Position numbers and translations under genes: made by a program. From Enchytraeus crypticus (lineage: Eukaryota; Annelida; Clitellata; Enchytraeida; Enchytraeidae), in the NCBI GenBank assembly GCA_905160935.1, contig CAJHZI010000566.1:289501-353500 (forward strand): 64,000 nucleotides of DNA, in the 5' to 3' direction. The notes beneath the pieces are model-generated. The model did not search any database. It was not told where the DNA came from and was given only the letters and a program-made list of their open reading frames with translations. Positions 23,331 to 35,088 of this stretch are shown piece by piece; position 1 is the first letter of the stretch, and every line of letters starts with the position of its first letter.

Positions 23331-23603
23331 CATCTCATTGGCTATGCCTGACTCATTCACGTGTTGTCTCTTTTTCAAAATGTTTAAGTGATTTTGTAAT
23401 GCATTAGTTCCCAGCAGTTCTGACACGTGACTTGAGAGTTCATCGAGGATCCAATAAAACAGACAATACTGGCTCCACTGTGATTTAGGCCTATAAGTAT
23501 TTCTGTTCAATACCTTTTAATAATTATTGTATGATTTTTATTTGTTAGATTCGACTTAGTTCATGGCCATATTGGGTCATACAAGGTGGTGGTCATAAGG
23601 TGA

Positions 23604-23830
23604 TGTAATAATAATAATAATAATAATAATAAAGGTTTAACGTCCGTTTCCTCATCCAGGGATGATGTCAGGGACGTCCCCAACAGCACACATCACTACA
23701 AATCAATTCACCCTGACCAATCTGCAAAAGAAATGTGCTGAGGAGTAAGGTCCTAAACGAAAGCCAGTCCGGTGATCAAACATGAATAATTTTTAACGGT
23801 AATAAAATCATAGCTGATCATCACATGATT
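23604..23830 (-). mobile_element. Family D LINE tail, the longest reverse copy
   Basis: (TAA)n, AAAGGTTTAACGTCCGTTTC, GATGATGTCAGGGACGTCCC and AAAGCCAGTCCGGTGATCAA, the reverse of the 3' UTR seen downstream of the RT C-terminus at 30135-30460. Confidence 0.75.
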
Positions 23831-24054
23831 CCTGGTTGCGCAAGCTTGTATTTGTGCTTTCATGTAGCCCCTATTTCAACTATAGAGAGTTAAACTAGAG
23901 GTAAAGAAAAAGAACAGCAAACAGCTTAGATATTGAGGAATTAAGTTGGGCACCTATTAACGTTTCCGAGTGCTTAGCATCGAATACAATTAGGCCTTAC
24001 TTGGGCAATTGTTTAGAACTTAATATTACATGTATTTTCCAGTGTAGTGTTCGG

Positions 24055-24175
24055 GACACTGAACACTGATACTTAACTGTTACTTGCACGCATCGTAAGA
24101 GGCAACGATCCAAGAACTGAGGAAGGCAACGAAAAACCACATCGGAATCCTTCATTTCCTTAGCTATATACTATA
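24055..24175 (+). mobile_element. Short interspersed repeat (GTAAGAGGCAACGATC type)
   Basis: TTACTTGCACGCATCGTAAG, AGAACTGAGGAAGGCAACGA and CCACATCGGAATCC are shared in order with 33820-33895. Possibly tRNA-derived; class uncertain. Confidence 0.5.
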
Positions 24176-24574
24176 TAAAGTATGGATAAGGCAGTGCCCT
24201 ATGTGAGTGAATAAATGTGTTAATCTACGTAGTGATTTTTATGGAGCATGAAAGCGGTGTATGAGCAAGAATATATAACCTGGACCTGCCGGTTACTAGA
24301 ACACTAGAGAGATAGAGAAAATATTGCATGTTAGTTGGTTTATATAAATTGTCGATAGACAATTATTATTATTATGCATAAGTTGCGCTACTTCAGTAGA
24401 TCTAAATGAAAAATGTTTTAAATATGCGGAGACTATATGAGAACTGTAGATATTAACAATCTACGTTTCTGTGCTCATTTAATCGCTCATAATAACAAAT
24501 ATAATATTTAAAAATAGTGTAAATAAGCTAATCTAATTTATAAATTTTATATATTTTCATAATAAATACAGCTG

Positions 24575-24613
<39 letters not shown>

Positions 24614-24732
24614 TTGTATATATATGAATATATATATATATATATAATAAGAATAATAGTAATAATAATAATAATAATAACAATAATAATAATAACAAAT
24701 ATAGTAATAATAATAATAACAACAGTGATAAC

Positions 24733-24764
<32 letters not shown>

Positions 24765-24780
24765 TAAATGATAATAGTAT
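24575..24780. repeat. (TA)n followed by (AAT)n microsatellites
   Basis: Pure dinucleotide then trinucleotide runs. The long Tyr/Ile/Leu open frames here are repeat artefacts. Confidence 0.95.
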
Positions 24781-24844
24781 ATTTTTTGTTTCTCAATGTC
24801 TGATTCCTGTGTTGTGTCCGATTGAGTCATTTGCAGAGTAGACT

Positions 24845-25210
24845 ATGTAAGTTGGACCTGCCTTTTGGCAGAACACTTTAAAACTAGGACACTCTGGTTG
24901 GACTGAGCGGGTAGTTCAAACCGGTTCATAACCAGTTGTAATCGGTCACGTGATCGCACCGCCTCTGGCAGTATAAATGGCGAGTGATCAGCGCTTCAGC
25001 CACACTTGTCATCAGTTCACTGAGACGGTAACAAGGGGCCGCAAGGTTCTCTTACGCCTTGAGACGGTAGACAAGGGCTGACCACGGTCAGTCCCGTCTC
25101 TGCCTGACCGTTGATCTCGAGACGTTTTCGTCCGAGATTGATGGTACGAGCTTCGGCTCGTTAAAAAGGAGAAATTTATCAAGGGCTTACCTTATGCCTG
25201 GGGCACTCGG
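24845..25210 (+). repeat. Right arm of inverted duplication, with TATA-containing leader
   Basis: Inverted partner of 21700-22100. Order: family C tail remnant, AAAACTAGGACAC, TCGGTCACGTGATCGC, TATA motif, GTCATCAGTTCACTGAGACGG, GCTGACCACGGTCAGTCCCG, GATCTCGAGACGTT, ATCAAGGGCTTACC, then a GC-rich array. Confidence 0.9.
24972..24977 (+). promoter_or_regulatory. Candidate TATA box in the right arm
   Basis: TATAAA within GGCAGTATAAATGGCGAG. The conserved block starting about 30 bp downstream (CACTTGTCATCAGTTCACTG) is where an initiator would be expected. Conservation in both arms supports function; transcription is inferred only. Confidence 0.45.
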
Positions 25211-25650
25211 GTGCCCGGGGCATGGAGGTACCTAGGGCACGGGTTTTCTCGGGCAATCGTAACTAGGGCACTGGAGTGGACGGGTGCCTGAGTTGTCAGA
25301 CATGCCCGGGGTACTGGGGGTACCGATGTACCCAGCCGGGTGTCCCCGGGGACCACCAGGGTAAACCCGGGAGTACCCCAGTGTACCCGGCGGTACCCGG
25401 GGCAACCTTGGGGTCCGCGGAGTCCCAGGGTGGTCCCCGGGGAGTCCCATGGTGGCCCAGGACACCCTGGGTAGTCCCATGGGATACCCGATGTGGTCCC
25501 CGGTGGTCCCCGGTCGTTCCCTGGGTGCCCGGGGTTGCGCGGTGGTGCCCGGGGTTGCGCGGTGGTGCCCTGGGGTGCCCTGGGGTGCCCTGGGGTGCCA
25601 GGGGGTGACCCGAATACCCGGGGATAATCGTGGATACCAAGGAACCCAGG
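25190..25650. repeat. GC-rich degenerate repeat array
   Basis: Built from GGTGCCC, GTGGTCCCCGG and CCCTGGG words, with GGTGCCCTGGGGTGCCCTGG-type direct repeats near 25565-25600. It occupies the same position relative to the right arm as the palindrome does to the left arm, but the sequences differ. Open frames on both strands are compositional artefacts. Confidence 0.88.
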
Positions 25651-25729
25651 GTTACCCAAGTTTACGCCAGAGTTCTTGCTACCGGCCTGGTAGATATTTT
25701 TAATACCAGATATTTTGGAATAGCAGATA

Positions 25730-25784
<55 letters not shown>

Positions 25785-25825
25785 TATAGAATATAGATAA
25801 TATATATATATAATATATATATATA

Positions 25826-25870
<45 letters not shown>
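25730..25870. repeat. (TA)n microsatellite
   Basis: Long TA run with a few interruptions. Confidence 0.97.
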
Positions 25871-25877
<7 letters not shown>

Positions 25878-26238
25878 ATCTGGTATTCTGAGGCCAGTGT
25901 AATAATCAACCATCCCGTAATCTTTTTCATAAATTAAAATAATATAAGGATATATTTACGTAAATGGGTGGAAATAAAATGCCATAGGCAGGGCTATTAT
26001 TCCCTGGTCATTTTAAAAGCGATAAACATATAAGTTTTAGATACGTCAATTCAGATTGCTCCAGTAAAAGTTACGTGTTTTACGGGACTCCAACAAGCAT
26101 CTACTGTTATCATTGTTATGTGATATCTTTATTTTAGAAATAAAAACTACGAAAAATAAGAACAAAAAATCCACAACGGCGGAAAACTGCAATGCCTTTC
26201 TAAAGAGCTTTTAGTACATTCCGTCCTCAATACCTCAG

Positions 26239-26337
26239 CATTGGACTGGTTTAGAGGTGTGAGATGCTCTGATGCACCGCTAACAGATCTCTCAAACTCG
26301 TGATTGCTTTGGTCCACCGTGCTCGACGTTGTCATGG
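26239..26337 (-). CDS. Candidate isolated 5' exon, unassigned
   Basis: ATG-initiated frame MTTSSTVDQSNHEFERSVSG, ASEHLTPLNQSNAE, followed by a plausible donor GAG|GTATTG. The composition is protein-like and Ser/Thr/Asn-rich. It does not join any SBNO exon in frame (phase 0 versus required 2, or an immediate stop). No family recognised; it may be a chance frame. Confidence 0.22.
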
Positions 26338-26610
26338 ACAAAGCTATGAGTCATCTCTCGTTCTGCAATCACTGTCGAAAATACATCCATGTTAATTAAC
26401 TTAATTGTTAATTAATTCGATTTAATTAACCTAATTTTTAATTAAATCGAGTTAATTATCATTCTAGTGATAATTTTAACTTGACAATTGTACAACTTTG
26501 TTTAATCTGCATGTACATGTATAATAATGCTGTATGAGGGTATTTAGATTTATCATTCGATCATTCAACTGAAAAGCATGTTTGGCTATAGCCTTTTTAA
26601 TAATAGATAA

Positions 26611-26747
26611 AAAAGCTAAAAAAGTTAAGGTTAACGTCAGTTTCCTCACTCGAAAGCGATGTCAGTGACGGGCGAACCCAGGATTTGAACCCCGCACATA
26701 CTGATCCGCGGTCGAGTATCTTACCGATTTCGCCACTAGCCCCAGCC
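26611..26747 (-). mobile_element. tRNA-derived SINE, family A
   Basis: Near full-length reverse copy with AGGATTTGAACCCCGCACAT (box B) and GCCACTAGCCCCAGCC head. Confidence 0.82.
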
Positions 26748-27065
26748 AAATAAATATAAAAAACCCAGTTCTACCATTATATAGTAATCTTGAATATGAT
26801 TAGAGTAGAATGAAGAGAAACTTCAGGCCTACAGTTATAATTAACATGTGGGCCTATGCTCGATCAACGTATGCTTTGCCATCACCAGTATATTTCATAG
26901 CGTGTGATTGATTCAGGAAGTGATAAAAAAAGTAGGATGCAATGCAATAAGTAAAACACATGCCGATATAGTATCAGCTGTCATCATCATAATCATCACT
27001 CGTTTATTTCAGATAATAGTCCATAAGATATTGCATAATTATACAAGTACAGTGACTTAATAATT

Positions 27066-27292
27066 AGAATGTCTTAATAGCTTATGGGTAACGTCATGAA
27101 GTTTTAAATGACAGATCCCGAGGTGAATTGAACCCTCGTCGGTTCGAATCCAGCCGCGCCGATCTGAGAGTAAAATCTCGGACATCCATTGGACTGGTTA
27201 TGCGGAATATGGACTAAATTGACTAACGATTTAAACATGTGGTATTAAAAGTGATAGATATCAACATAGTTGATCGTTTCACTATAATGCAT
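27066..27292 (+). mobile_element. tRNA-derived SINE, family B, good copy
   Basis: Box A region TTAATAGCTTATGGGTAACG, box B CGGTTCGAATCCAGCCG, body to CGTTTCACTATAATGC. One of the clearest copies for defining the family. Confidence 0.85.
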
Positions 27293-27482
27293 TTTTAATT
27301 TACAATGACAATAATGACATATATAGATAGGAAACAAAAATAAAGGATTAAGTTGTTGAAAGATATAAGTCATATAGAGAAAACAAAAACAGCTTAAATA
27401 ATGCTTTAACATAGAAGGAATATATTAGCGTTGTTGTGGAAGTTATTTGCAGATAATGTTATTAGCCAATTATATTAACCGA

Positions 27483-27715
27483 TAGACATTGTAAGGCATA
27501 GAAAGAAGAGCTGGATGAGTAAAGTACTGAGATGGAATGGTTTGATGGAAGAAGTAGCTGAGGTAAGAATGGAACGAAAAAAGGTTAGAGGAAGAACGAG
27601 AGTTGGGATGTTGGATGATTTGATAGCTAATACATATATCGTTACGTGGAGAAAGTGAGAATTTAGAAATATGTGGAGGAGTTAAATGCCATGGACCTCC
27701 TGTAGAATTTAAAAA
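27483..27715 (+). mobile_element. LINE family C fragment, diverged
   Basis: Contains GAATGGAACGAAAAAAGGTT, GGGATGTTGGATGATTTGAT and ATGCCATGGACCTCCTGTAG, matching the end of the RT frame and 3' end of the copy at 27862-28508. Confidence 0.65.
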
Positions 27716-27861
27716 CTTATGGTTACATATTCCCAGCATCTCTTTTCAATGATCACAGCCTAAATGTCCCCAATGTTATCTTAACAGTTAATGATCTGTA
27801 GCTAACACTAGATAGATCAGAGCTGGGATGTTTTATCAAAGGCCTTTGCTGTAATTCCATA

Positions 27862-28508
27862 TTGTACTACACCATTACCATTTATTGTGATATTAACTTC
27901 ACCTTAAATGGTACGAAATCGGAACAGGTAAGGAGTTTCGAATATGTGGGTCATACTATAACCGATGATGGGAAATGTGATACGGAAATATGCAGTAGGA
28001 TTGCACAAGCAAAAGCGGCCTTTGATAGTAGAAAAGAACTACTAACAAAAAGTCTAAAGAAAGACACAAAGATAAAGATAGTGAAAACTTTGGTTTGGAC
28101 CACGCTATTGTATGGATGTGAAACATGGACCTTAAGGAAGGCAGATATTAGGAAACTGGAGGCATTGAAAATGTGGATTTGGAGAAGAATGGAGAGGATT
28201 AGCTGGACTCAAAAGGTTACAAATGAGGAAGTCCTGGAGAGAGTTGGCACAGATAGACAGTTGATGAATGTATTAAGAAATAAGAAGAAGAGATGGATAG
28301 GACACATTCTAAGGGGGGAAGGTCTATTAAAAGAGGTCATAGAAGGTAGAATGGAAGGAAAAAGAGGCAGGGGCAGGCCGAGATTAGGTATGTTAGATGA
28401 TTTAAAGACCCACTCATATGTGGAAATGAAGAGGAAGGCAGAAGACAGAGAATAGTGGAGGCGTTATGTACCATGGACCTGCCAGTAGGCAGTGCACTGA
28501 GAGAGAGA
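27862..28508 (+). mobile_element. LINE family C, RT C-terminal ORF and 3' end
   Basis: The open frame to the stop at 28455 encodes the C-terminal part of a non-LTR reverse transcriptase: EYVGHTITDDG, LLYGCETWTLRKADIRKLEA, WIWRRMERISWTQKV, RWIGHILRGEGLL and [16 protein letters not shown]. The 3' end is CCATGGACCTGCCAGTAGGC, GTGCACTGAGAGAG. It is 5'-truncated, without the catalytic RT motif or endonuclease, but the frame is intact over about 190 codons, so insertion was relatively recent. The same 3' end recurs at least ten times in the window. Confidence 0.85.
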
Positions 28509-29167
28509 CTACATCTTTGTTGTCTGATTAGCAAACATTAACAATTTCAGTCCGAAATCTCTTATTTAGCGTTCATAGTATGAAGCATTTTAAATAGATT
28601 AGGTTGATAGACAAATGCATTTGATTTATAAACTTAAAAGTTAATTTTATTAGCTTAGAAAAACTAAACAAATAGTTTCTGATCGGTTCGCATGAATAGT
28701 TCATAATTTGTATAGTGTATTGAGAGATTATGAGATGACTTCTTTACAATAAGCTAACAACAGATGATCGATTTATCAAGAGATACTCTAGGCCTTCAAT
28801 ACACTTAACAAATTAACAATAAATACAAAGTTTCTTTATATTTGTCATAGAATTTATAATACTCATATCGATATTTTTCAGACTTTCTTGTAACGTGAAA
28901 GGTTTTCGCTTTAGAATCGAACAGTGACGATGATTCTTCTACTTTTTCAAACATATTCTAATTATTACTAGTCCTGTAATTAGCAATCCTATTAGAAATA
29001 ACATTACATCACCTATGCACATTTTATTTTAGTCTTGAATATGGGCTATTGATAATAATTGCATTTCATTCTTCCTATTTGTGTAAAAAAATATGAACAT
29101 AAAAAGAACTCGTCTCTAACGGTGAGCTAATCAGTAAATTAACAAATCAAAACTCTTGCAGCCTACA

Positions 29168-29308
<141 letters not shown>

Positions 29309-30065
29309 CAGACTGGGGCAAAAAAAAATAATCCCCTAGCGAAATCTCAATGACTTTAAGAAAACTCAAAATATCTCTATGAAATTTTCGGAGCTTCTAG
29401 GGGAGGAATTTCTGCGTATATCCTGCAAATTTGATGAAACTATTTTCATTAGTTACGAAATTACAGCATTTCTACGAGAAAAGTGCTAAAATCAATTTTA
29501 ACAAAACTCTTTGAAATGTCAGTCGTTCCTTTTAAAGAAAATAACGACCATGAAAAGGCCGTTTACTTAAGAGGTGGAGTTTAAACCTGCACTACATTGC
29601 TAGCTACTCCAATATAAGATGCCTAAAATTCGTTCTTATGTTAAAATTATTCCTAAATTTTGAAGAAAATGTCCGGTACTTTTGTTTAAAAAAGCCTTGT
29701 TAAAATTGATTTTAAATTTTTTTTCGAAGAAACGCTGTATTTTTGTTACTTCTGAATATATTTTCACCAAATTTGCAGGACATGTGTAGAAATTCCTCCT
29801 CTGGAATCTCCGAAAATTTTGTAAAACTATTTTGAGTATTGTCCAAGTTATTACGACTTTTGGTAAAAAAAGCCTTGTTAAAACTGATTTTGCACTTTTT
29901 CCGTAGAAAAGCTGTAATATTTTTTCTGCTCAATAGATTTTCATTAAATTTGCTAGATATACGCAGAAATTCCTCCCCTAGAAGCTCCGTAAATTTGGTA
30001 GAGAAATTTTGAGTTTTCTTAAAGTTATTGAGATTTCGCTAGGGGATTACTTTTTTTTGCCCCAG

Positions 30066-30069
<4 letters not shown>
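29309..30069. mobile_element. Foldback MITE, Tc1/mariner-like
   Basis: Terminal inverted repeats begin CAGACTGGGGCAAAAAAAA and end ..TTTTTTTTGCCCCAGTCTG, flanked by TA on both sides, the usual Tc1/mariner target duplication. Complementarity continues inward through CCCCTAGCGAAATCTCAATG and CTTCTAGGGGAGGAATTTCT and further inner blocks, so arms of about 150-200 bp could form a long hairpin. No transposase frame; length 761 bp. Confidence 0.88.
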
Positions 30070-30114
<45 letters not shown>

Positions 30115-30134
30115 TTGTTTTATTATCGCCATAT

Positions 30135-30460
30135 GTATATGTTCATTTTCTATCTCAGCTCCTACTGTTTGGAACTCTCTGCCTCCTTATCTTCGCTCAT
30201 GTTCTACTACTTCCACTTTCCGTTGTAGGTTGAAAACGCATCTCTTCCCACCATAGACCTTTTTCACCTTGACTAACTGTTATTTGATCACCGAACCGGC
30301 ATCGTTTTGGATCTTTTTCTTTCTCTTCAGTACATGTTCTGTCAAATCGTTTGGGGTGAATCGATTTGTAGTGACAGGTGAGGGGTGACGTCCCTGACAT
30401 CATCCTTGCATAAGGAAACTGACCTTAAACGCGTATTATTATTTATTGTTATTAGTATTA
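30135..30460 (+). mobile_element. LINE family D (CR1/L2-like), RT C-terminus and 3' UTR
   Basis: One frame encodes ISAPTVWNSLPPYLRSCSTT then STFRCRLKTHLFPP and a stop, the typical C-terminal end of CR1/L2/Jockey-group reverse transcriptases. The 3' UTR ends TGACGTCCCTGACATCATCC, AAACTGACCTTAAACG and (ATT)n. This copy identifies the many short family D tails in the window. Confidence 0.8.
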
Positions 30461-30469
30461 TTATATAGG

Positions 30470-30499
30470 GCCTATGTATATATATAAGTACATATATTC

Positions 30500-30542
<43 letters not shown>

Positions 30543-31540
30543 CATAAATTTATAGACTAGAATAAGGCTAAAGCTTTATTGTCAGTCCTTCATTTTTGAC
30601 TAATTTATCTGCCAGTTTACCATTTGGCATAATGTGAAACTTATACTTTCAGCAATAATTATATACTGTAGGTTATAGTGTGTTTAACGTCAAGGTTCAG
30701 AAGCACAGGACATTTCTCCAAGACGACTCGACACACACGAGCTACCGTCACAAAGATTAATTTACTCATCTCAGAGTTTATTATCAAGATAAAGACCGAA
30801 ATTTCATAAATTTTGAAATTTGAAAAGGAAGATATTTATCAGGAACATTAGATGAAACCTTTCAAACACTATGAAACAAAAGAAACGAATTGGGTAAAAC
30901 GTTCCTGATGAAAACCTACAGTAAGCAGAGATACGTTATCTGTTTCGTTGATTAAACGATTATTCGAATTTTTTGTAACAAGTGGATGACGTTATGTGTA
31001 ATATATTTATCACATTATACTGTAATTTTTAGCTTGTTAAGTTGGCCTAGGGTCTACTCTAATTCAGTCAGGCAAAATAACTACTACAATAAATACAATA
31101 TAGAAATCTACAATACGAGTTTGGACGTCGGTTTTGTTGAATCAATTAGGATGTGTGTGATTTGTATAGTTAAATAAAGATTATAAAAAACATTCGACAT
31201 GCCGTTACTTCAAAAATCGAATGACCAAAGCGACCATAGAATAAAGTACGACAATCATGCGCAACTGTGCGAATTTATAATGCTAAGTAATTATTTCATT
31301 CGAGGACCTCCAGCTAAGCTCTAAAGCTGAAGTTCTAGAGTAATCTGCGAGTTTGAGCTTTATCATTTAATGACTGCCAATGTTGATATAATGTTGTGCT
31401 GATATCTTTGAAATCCTGATAACAGGAATAATCAAGTAATTAATAACAGAAGTACCTCCAATGAGGTTGTTGACGAATAACTCGCAATGGATTGTTAGGC
31501 CTACCGGTAGCTCTTCGATTATTGATTTTTATTATCTGCT
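30470..31540. other. Intergenic, AT-rich
   Basis: Includes a (TA)n run at about 30505-30540. No coding exon or known repeat recognised in the rest. Confidence 0.5.
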
Positions 31541-31549
31541 ATTATTATC

Positions 31550-31780
31550 TACAATTATTAACTTTCATTATCTATTATTATTGCTACTATTACTATTATT
31601 ATTACTATAATTATTACTATTAATATTAATAATAATTGTAACAATAGGAATAAGAATTATTATTAATATTAATAATAATTATTTCTATTATAAATACTAG
31701 TACTATTACGATTGTTATTATTATTAACATTATAATTATTATCATTATTATTATTATTATTTTATTTATTATTATTTTTA
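31550..31780. repeat. (ATT)n/(TAA)n interrupted microsatellite
   Basis: Long run of imperfect TTA/AAT triplets leading into the tail of the next element. Confidence 0.9.
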
Positions 31781-32110
31781 CCCCGGGTGTAAAGAACCCG
31801 AGGTTTGATAAAAATGATTCGAGCAATACGTGCTGAATCGCCGCCCGGATACTTGAGGTCATCTAGCTGCTTAAAGGAATTGCTCAAGCAGACTGCATTA
31901 AATCTTTGCAAAGTTATGAAAGCCTTTGCCAAAGAAAAGATGTCTCTCGCTTATTGACGGTTCACTCTACAAATAGCCTTCCTATGCCATTAATGAAGTC
32001 AACTCCATCGGGATTCAGGGGGCCCATGGTTTCAATGGCCACCGGAGCAACTTCATACCCTAAGGACAGATCGCGGTACTTGTCCATTTTCTTAGAGGCA
32101 GTAAGTTCAG
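31740..32110 (-). mobile_element. Retroelement family E 3' end
   Basis: Reverse complement of the end of the element at 11800-12440: CCCCGGGTGTAAAGAACCCG, AATCGCCGCCCGGATACTTG, GATGTCTCTCGCTTATTGAC and CCTAAGGACAGATCGCGGTA line up in order. Confidence 0.75.
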
Positions 32111-32242
32111 CAGTTTTATTATTATTATTATTTTTAAAATTTATTTTAAATTCTTTCTTTTTAAAAATGCCCTGAGCTGTAAAAGTCCCTGGGCTAAAAT
32201 ATAAGATAAAAAGAGACTTTATTTAATTAAAAGAAAGATGAA

Positions 32243-32273
<31 letters not shown>

Positions 32274-33780
32274 TATCCATACTACTGAGCTTTATAGATG
32301 AAGAGAGTTTACACTGTATAGGTCTACTTGCTAGTTGTAAAAACTGTAATGAAACAAAGCATTTTAAGTAACATATTAAATTGTTTTGACAATTAGTCAA
32401 AACAGGTAAATATTGAATGAAAGAATAGAATAAAATGTATGTAGTATAACGTTTTAAAATTTCATAGAAATTAGCCAATCTGTATCTTAGTGGTGAGCAG
32501 CTAGCCAATAAATAATTTTATTACAAATCAGTAACTAGTTGGTTTGAATTCAGTGAACTCATCGGCACTGACACACTTTTCAGCGGGATATTGACCATAA
32601 ACTGGGTTTTACTTGGCTATCATATGTAGTAATTAGGCCTAAAGAAAACACAATTGAATGAATCTACAAATGAATGAATTAATAATAATAATCATTTAAT
32701 AATGATGCAAACATACAACGCATTTTGTGAAAGGATACTATAAATAACCAAAAAATTAATCAATCAATCAATAGGGTATACATGTATATTAATTTTATAA
32801 AGCGTCTCTCTAAGCATAATTCCACTGTAGCTATTAGTGGAAAATGTATGAGTAATGTAGCTTAATGGCAAAATGCCACAACCAGTGTAGTAGCTAGACT
32901 CTGATAGACCAAAATCGGTGTATTAGCTGGAAACGCGACAGGCCAAAACCAGTGCAGCAGCTAGACTTCTGATAGGCCACAACCAGTACAGAAGCTAGAC
33001 CTCTGATAGGCCACAACCAGTGTGATAGCTAAACCTCTGATAGGCCACAACCAGTGGTTTAATTAGACCTCTGCAAGTCAGAAAAATATGCAGCTAATTA
33101 GTCTTTAATTAATTCATTATCCCAGGGGCAAAACCTCCTCATTGACATATCTAATTTAGTCCCCTCTTACGAACACGATCAGTTGACGGTAGGTTTATTT
33201 GTCCATTTTCCCGAACATAGTCACACAATTAATTATAATGAAAGGATAATGAGCGATTAATAAAAATCAATAGTGGAAATTAAGTACCAATAGATTAAAA
33301 GACATTTAGAATTCCAATTAACAACGTAGAAAGAACATTACGCAGAAATCAATACTATTAGGTAAGCATTAATGCTAATTAGAGTATATGTAGTTACTTC
33401 GTCACAACAAATCTACAGCTACAGGTTAAATATACTTCTAAAAGGATTAGATAACCAGGCTTTTGGGCGTATCGCTCTAGACAATAACTCTGATAACACA
33501 CTATCTTCTCTATGATAGAGAGTAATTGGTTTAATGCAGCTTTTTAGGCTTCAGATCTTAAGCTAGGCCTGCCGCAGTATGGGCCATATATAATTAATCA
33601 ATCAATTCGCAGAAGTCACTAAACAGGAAGAGGTCTACAGAAGACACTCTAGTTTGTTTCGTACGTTTTCTCTAATATCAGTTAATTGTTGCGAGCTAGG
33701 TAATTATATTTAGTTTACGGAGTATACATTATGTTTATTAATTACTATGTAGGTATAGAAAGAACGAAAATTCTATGCTT
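32111..33780. other. Intergenic; short diverged direct repeats at 32865-33065
   Basis: Near 32865-33065 a motif of the type CTGATAGGCCACAACCAGTG with GCTAGAC recurs about five times at roughly 35-40 bp spacing. No coding exons seen in the remainder. Confidence 0.6.
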
Positions 33781-33819
33781 CCGGTGCTTTTTAAGGGCCA
33801 ATGATAAATATCTAAACGG

Positions 33820-33895
33820 TGTACTGTACGTGTCGTAAGAGGTCACTAAGCAAGAACTGAGGAAGGCAAATGGAATCAACCTCAGAAGCCGTAAT
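33820..33895 (+). mobile_element. Short interspersed repeat (GTAAGAGG type)
   Basis: GTACGTGTCGTAAGAGGTCA then AGAACTGAGGAAGGCAAATG, the same order as 24055-24175. Confidence 0.45.
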
Positions 33896-34079
33896 TTTTT
33901 AGAATATTTCTAAGCTTAATTTTTTTAGATAATTTTAGATTTAAATGTAATTTTTATTTAGCTTAGAATTATTGAAATATTTCTCTAAAGTAATCTCGAA
34001 GACAGCTTTCGGCCATGACACTGCTGTATAAGTGTTCTTTATTAATAATAGCAATAATAATAATAATAATAATATTAAT

Positions 34080-34320
34080 TTTTATCAAACCTCAGGTTCT
34101 TTACACCGGGGTATTTTTAAAATAATAATAATAATAACAATAATAATAATAATAAGCGATTCAATGCAGTCTGCTTCAGTGGCACTTTGGCTAAAGCGGC
34201 TTCCCAGAGTGCAGAGGAATTATTTTAATCGCTTTTTAAAAACTTTTAATTAAATAAAGTCTCTTTTATCTTATTTTTTAGCCCAGGGACCTTTACAGCC
34301 CAGGGCATTTAAAAAAAATA
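34080..34320 (+). mobile_element. Composite retroelement tail (family E tail plus a second tail)
   Basis: TTTTTATCAAACCTCAGGTT, CTTTACACCGGGGTATTTTT, then GCCCAGGGACCTTTACAGCC, with (AAT)n between. The second block occurs in reverse at 32160-32225. Confidence 0.6.
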
Positions 34321-34694
34321 AAATAAAAAAAATAAAAAATAATAATAATAATCATAATAATATGACATAGGCTGTAATAAAATGCGGATAAGAGATAACC
34401 TTTCGAAAAGAAATTATCTTGTTAAATGTTGATCGATGCAGTGCACTTTATGGCGAGTGGAAGCCAACTATTATTATAAGTTATTTATTATTGTTCATAC
34501 ATGTAGATTGTAGATTATCGACGCCGATTTATGAAAAGGTCTTTTATGGAAGAATTTAAATCACTCGAATAATATCGGTTTTTAAACATAGGCTTGTTAA
34601 TATAGCGCAACTGTGCCTTCATAGCCATTATTATGCTTTCAATATTGACGGTTAAAATTTGAATCATACGTTGTGCTGCAAAGATCATACTTTG

Positions 34695-34990
34695 TGATAT
34701 CTAACGCTTTTAATACTATATCTCTAAATGATAATTTGAAATAAGTTCACTTTTAAGTAAATTAAAATTAGCAATTTTATCGATTGTCTATGATAAAGTT
34801 TCCTTGAATGCCAGAGATTTTACTTGTTAATCAGCTCGATCAGGAATCGAACCCACGAAAACTAAACTATCAAACCACTTCAGGATCTGTCATTTAAAAC
34901 AATGACGCTGCGTGGTGTTTCATACTCACTTAGCTTAAAACTAAGTTTTAAATGACAGTTCCTGAGGTGAATTGAATCCTCGTGGTTTCG
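34695..34990. mobile_element. Head-to-head pair of diverged family B SINE pieces
   Basis: Reverse piece to about 34905 (AGGAATCGAACCCACGAAAA, CAGGATCTGTCATTTAAAAC) and forward piece from about 34945 (GTTTTAAATGACAGTTCCTG). It ends about 30 bp before the acceptor-like TTTTACAG that precedes the chitin synthase leader. Confidence 0.6.
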
Positions 34991-35088
34991 AATTAAGTAT
35001 TTTATTAATCTATTTTACAGCTGACGTCCATTTCTACAACGAAGATCTACAAGGGCAACTTAAGAAATTAACGAAACAAAGTTAACGG

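Noticed and set aside
24528-24841. Leu/Tyr/Ile repeat proteins
   Set aside because: Translations of (TA)n and (AAT)n microsatellites.
25192-25703. Pro/Gly-rich proteins of 82 to 155 codons on both strands
   Set aside because: Same reason: overlapping open frames in a GC-rich degenerate repeat.
27066-27292. Functional tRNA genes at the box B matches
   Set aside because: The A and B boxes are present but no complete cloverleaf with acceptor stem could be drawn; many similar copies with bodies of over 200 bp indicate SINEs.
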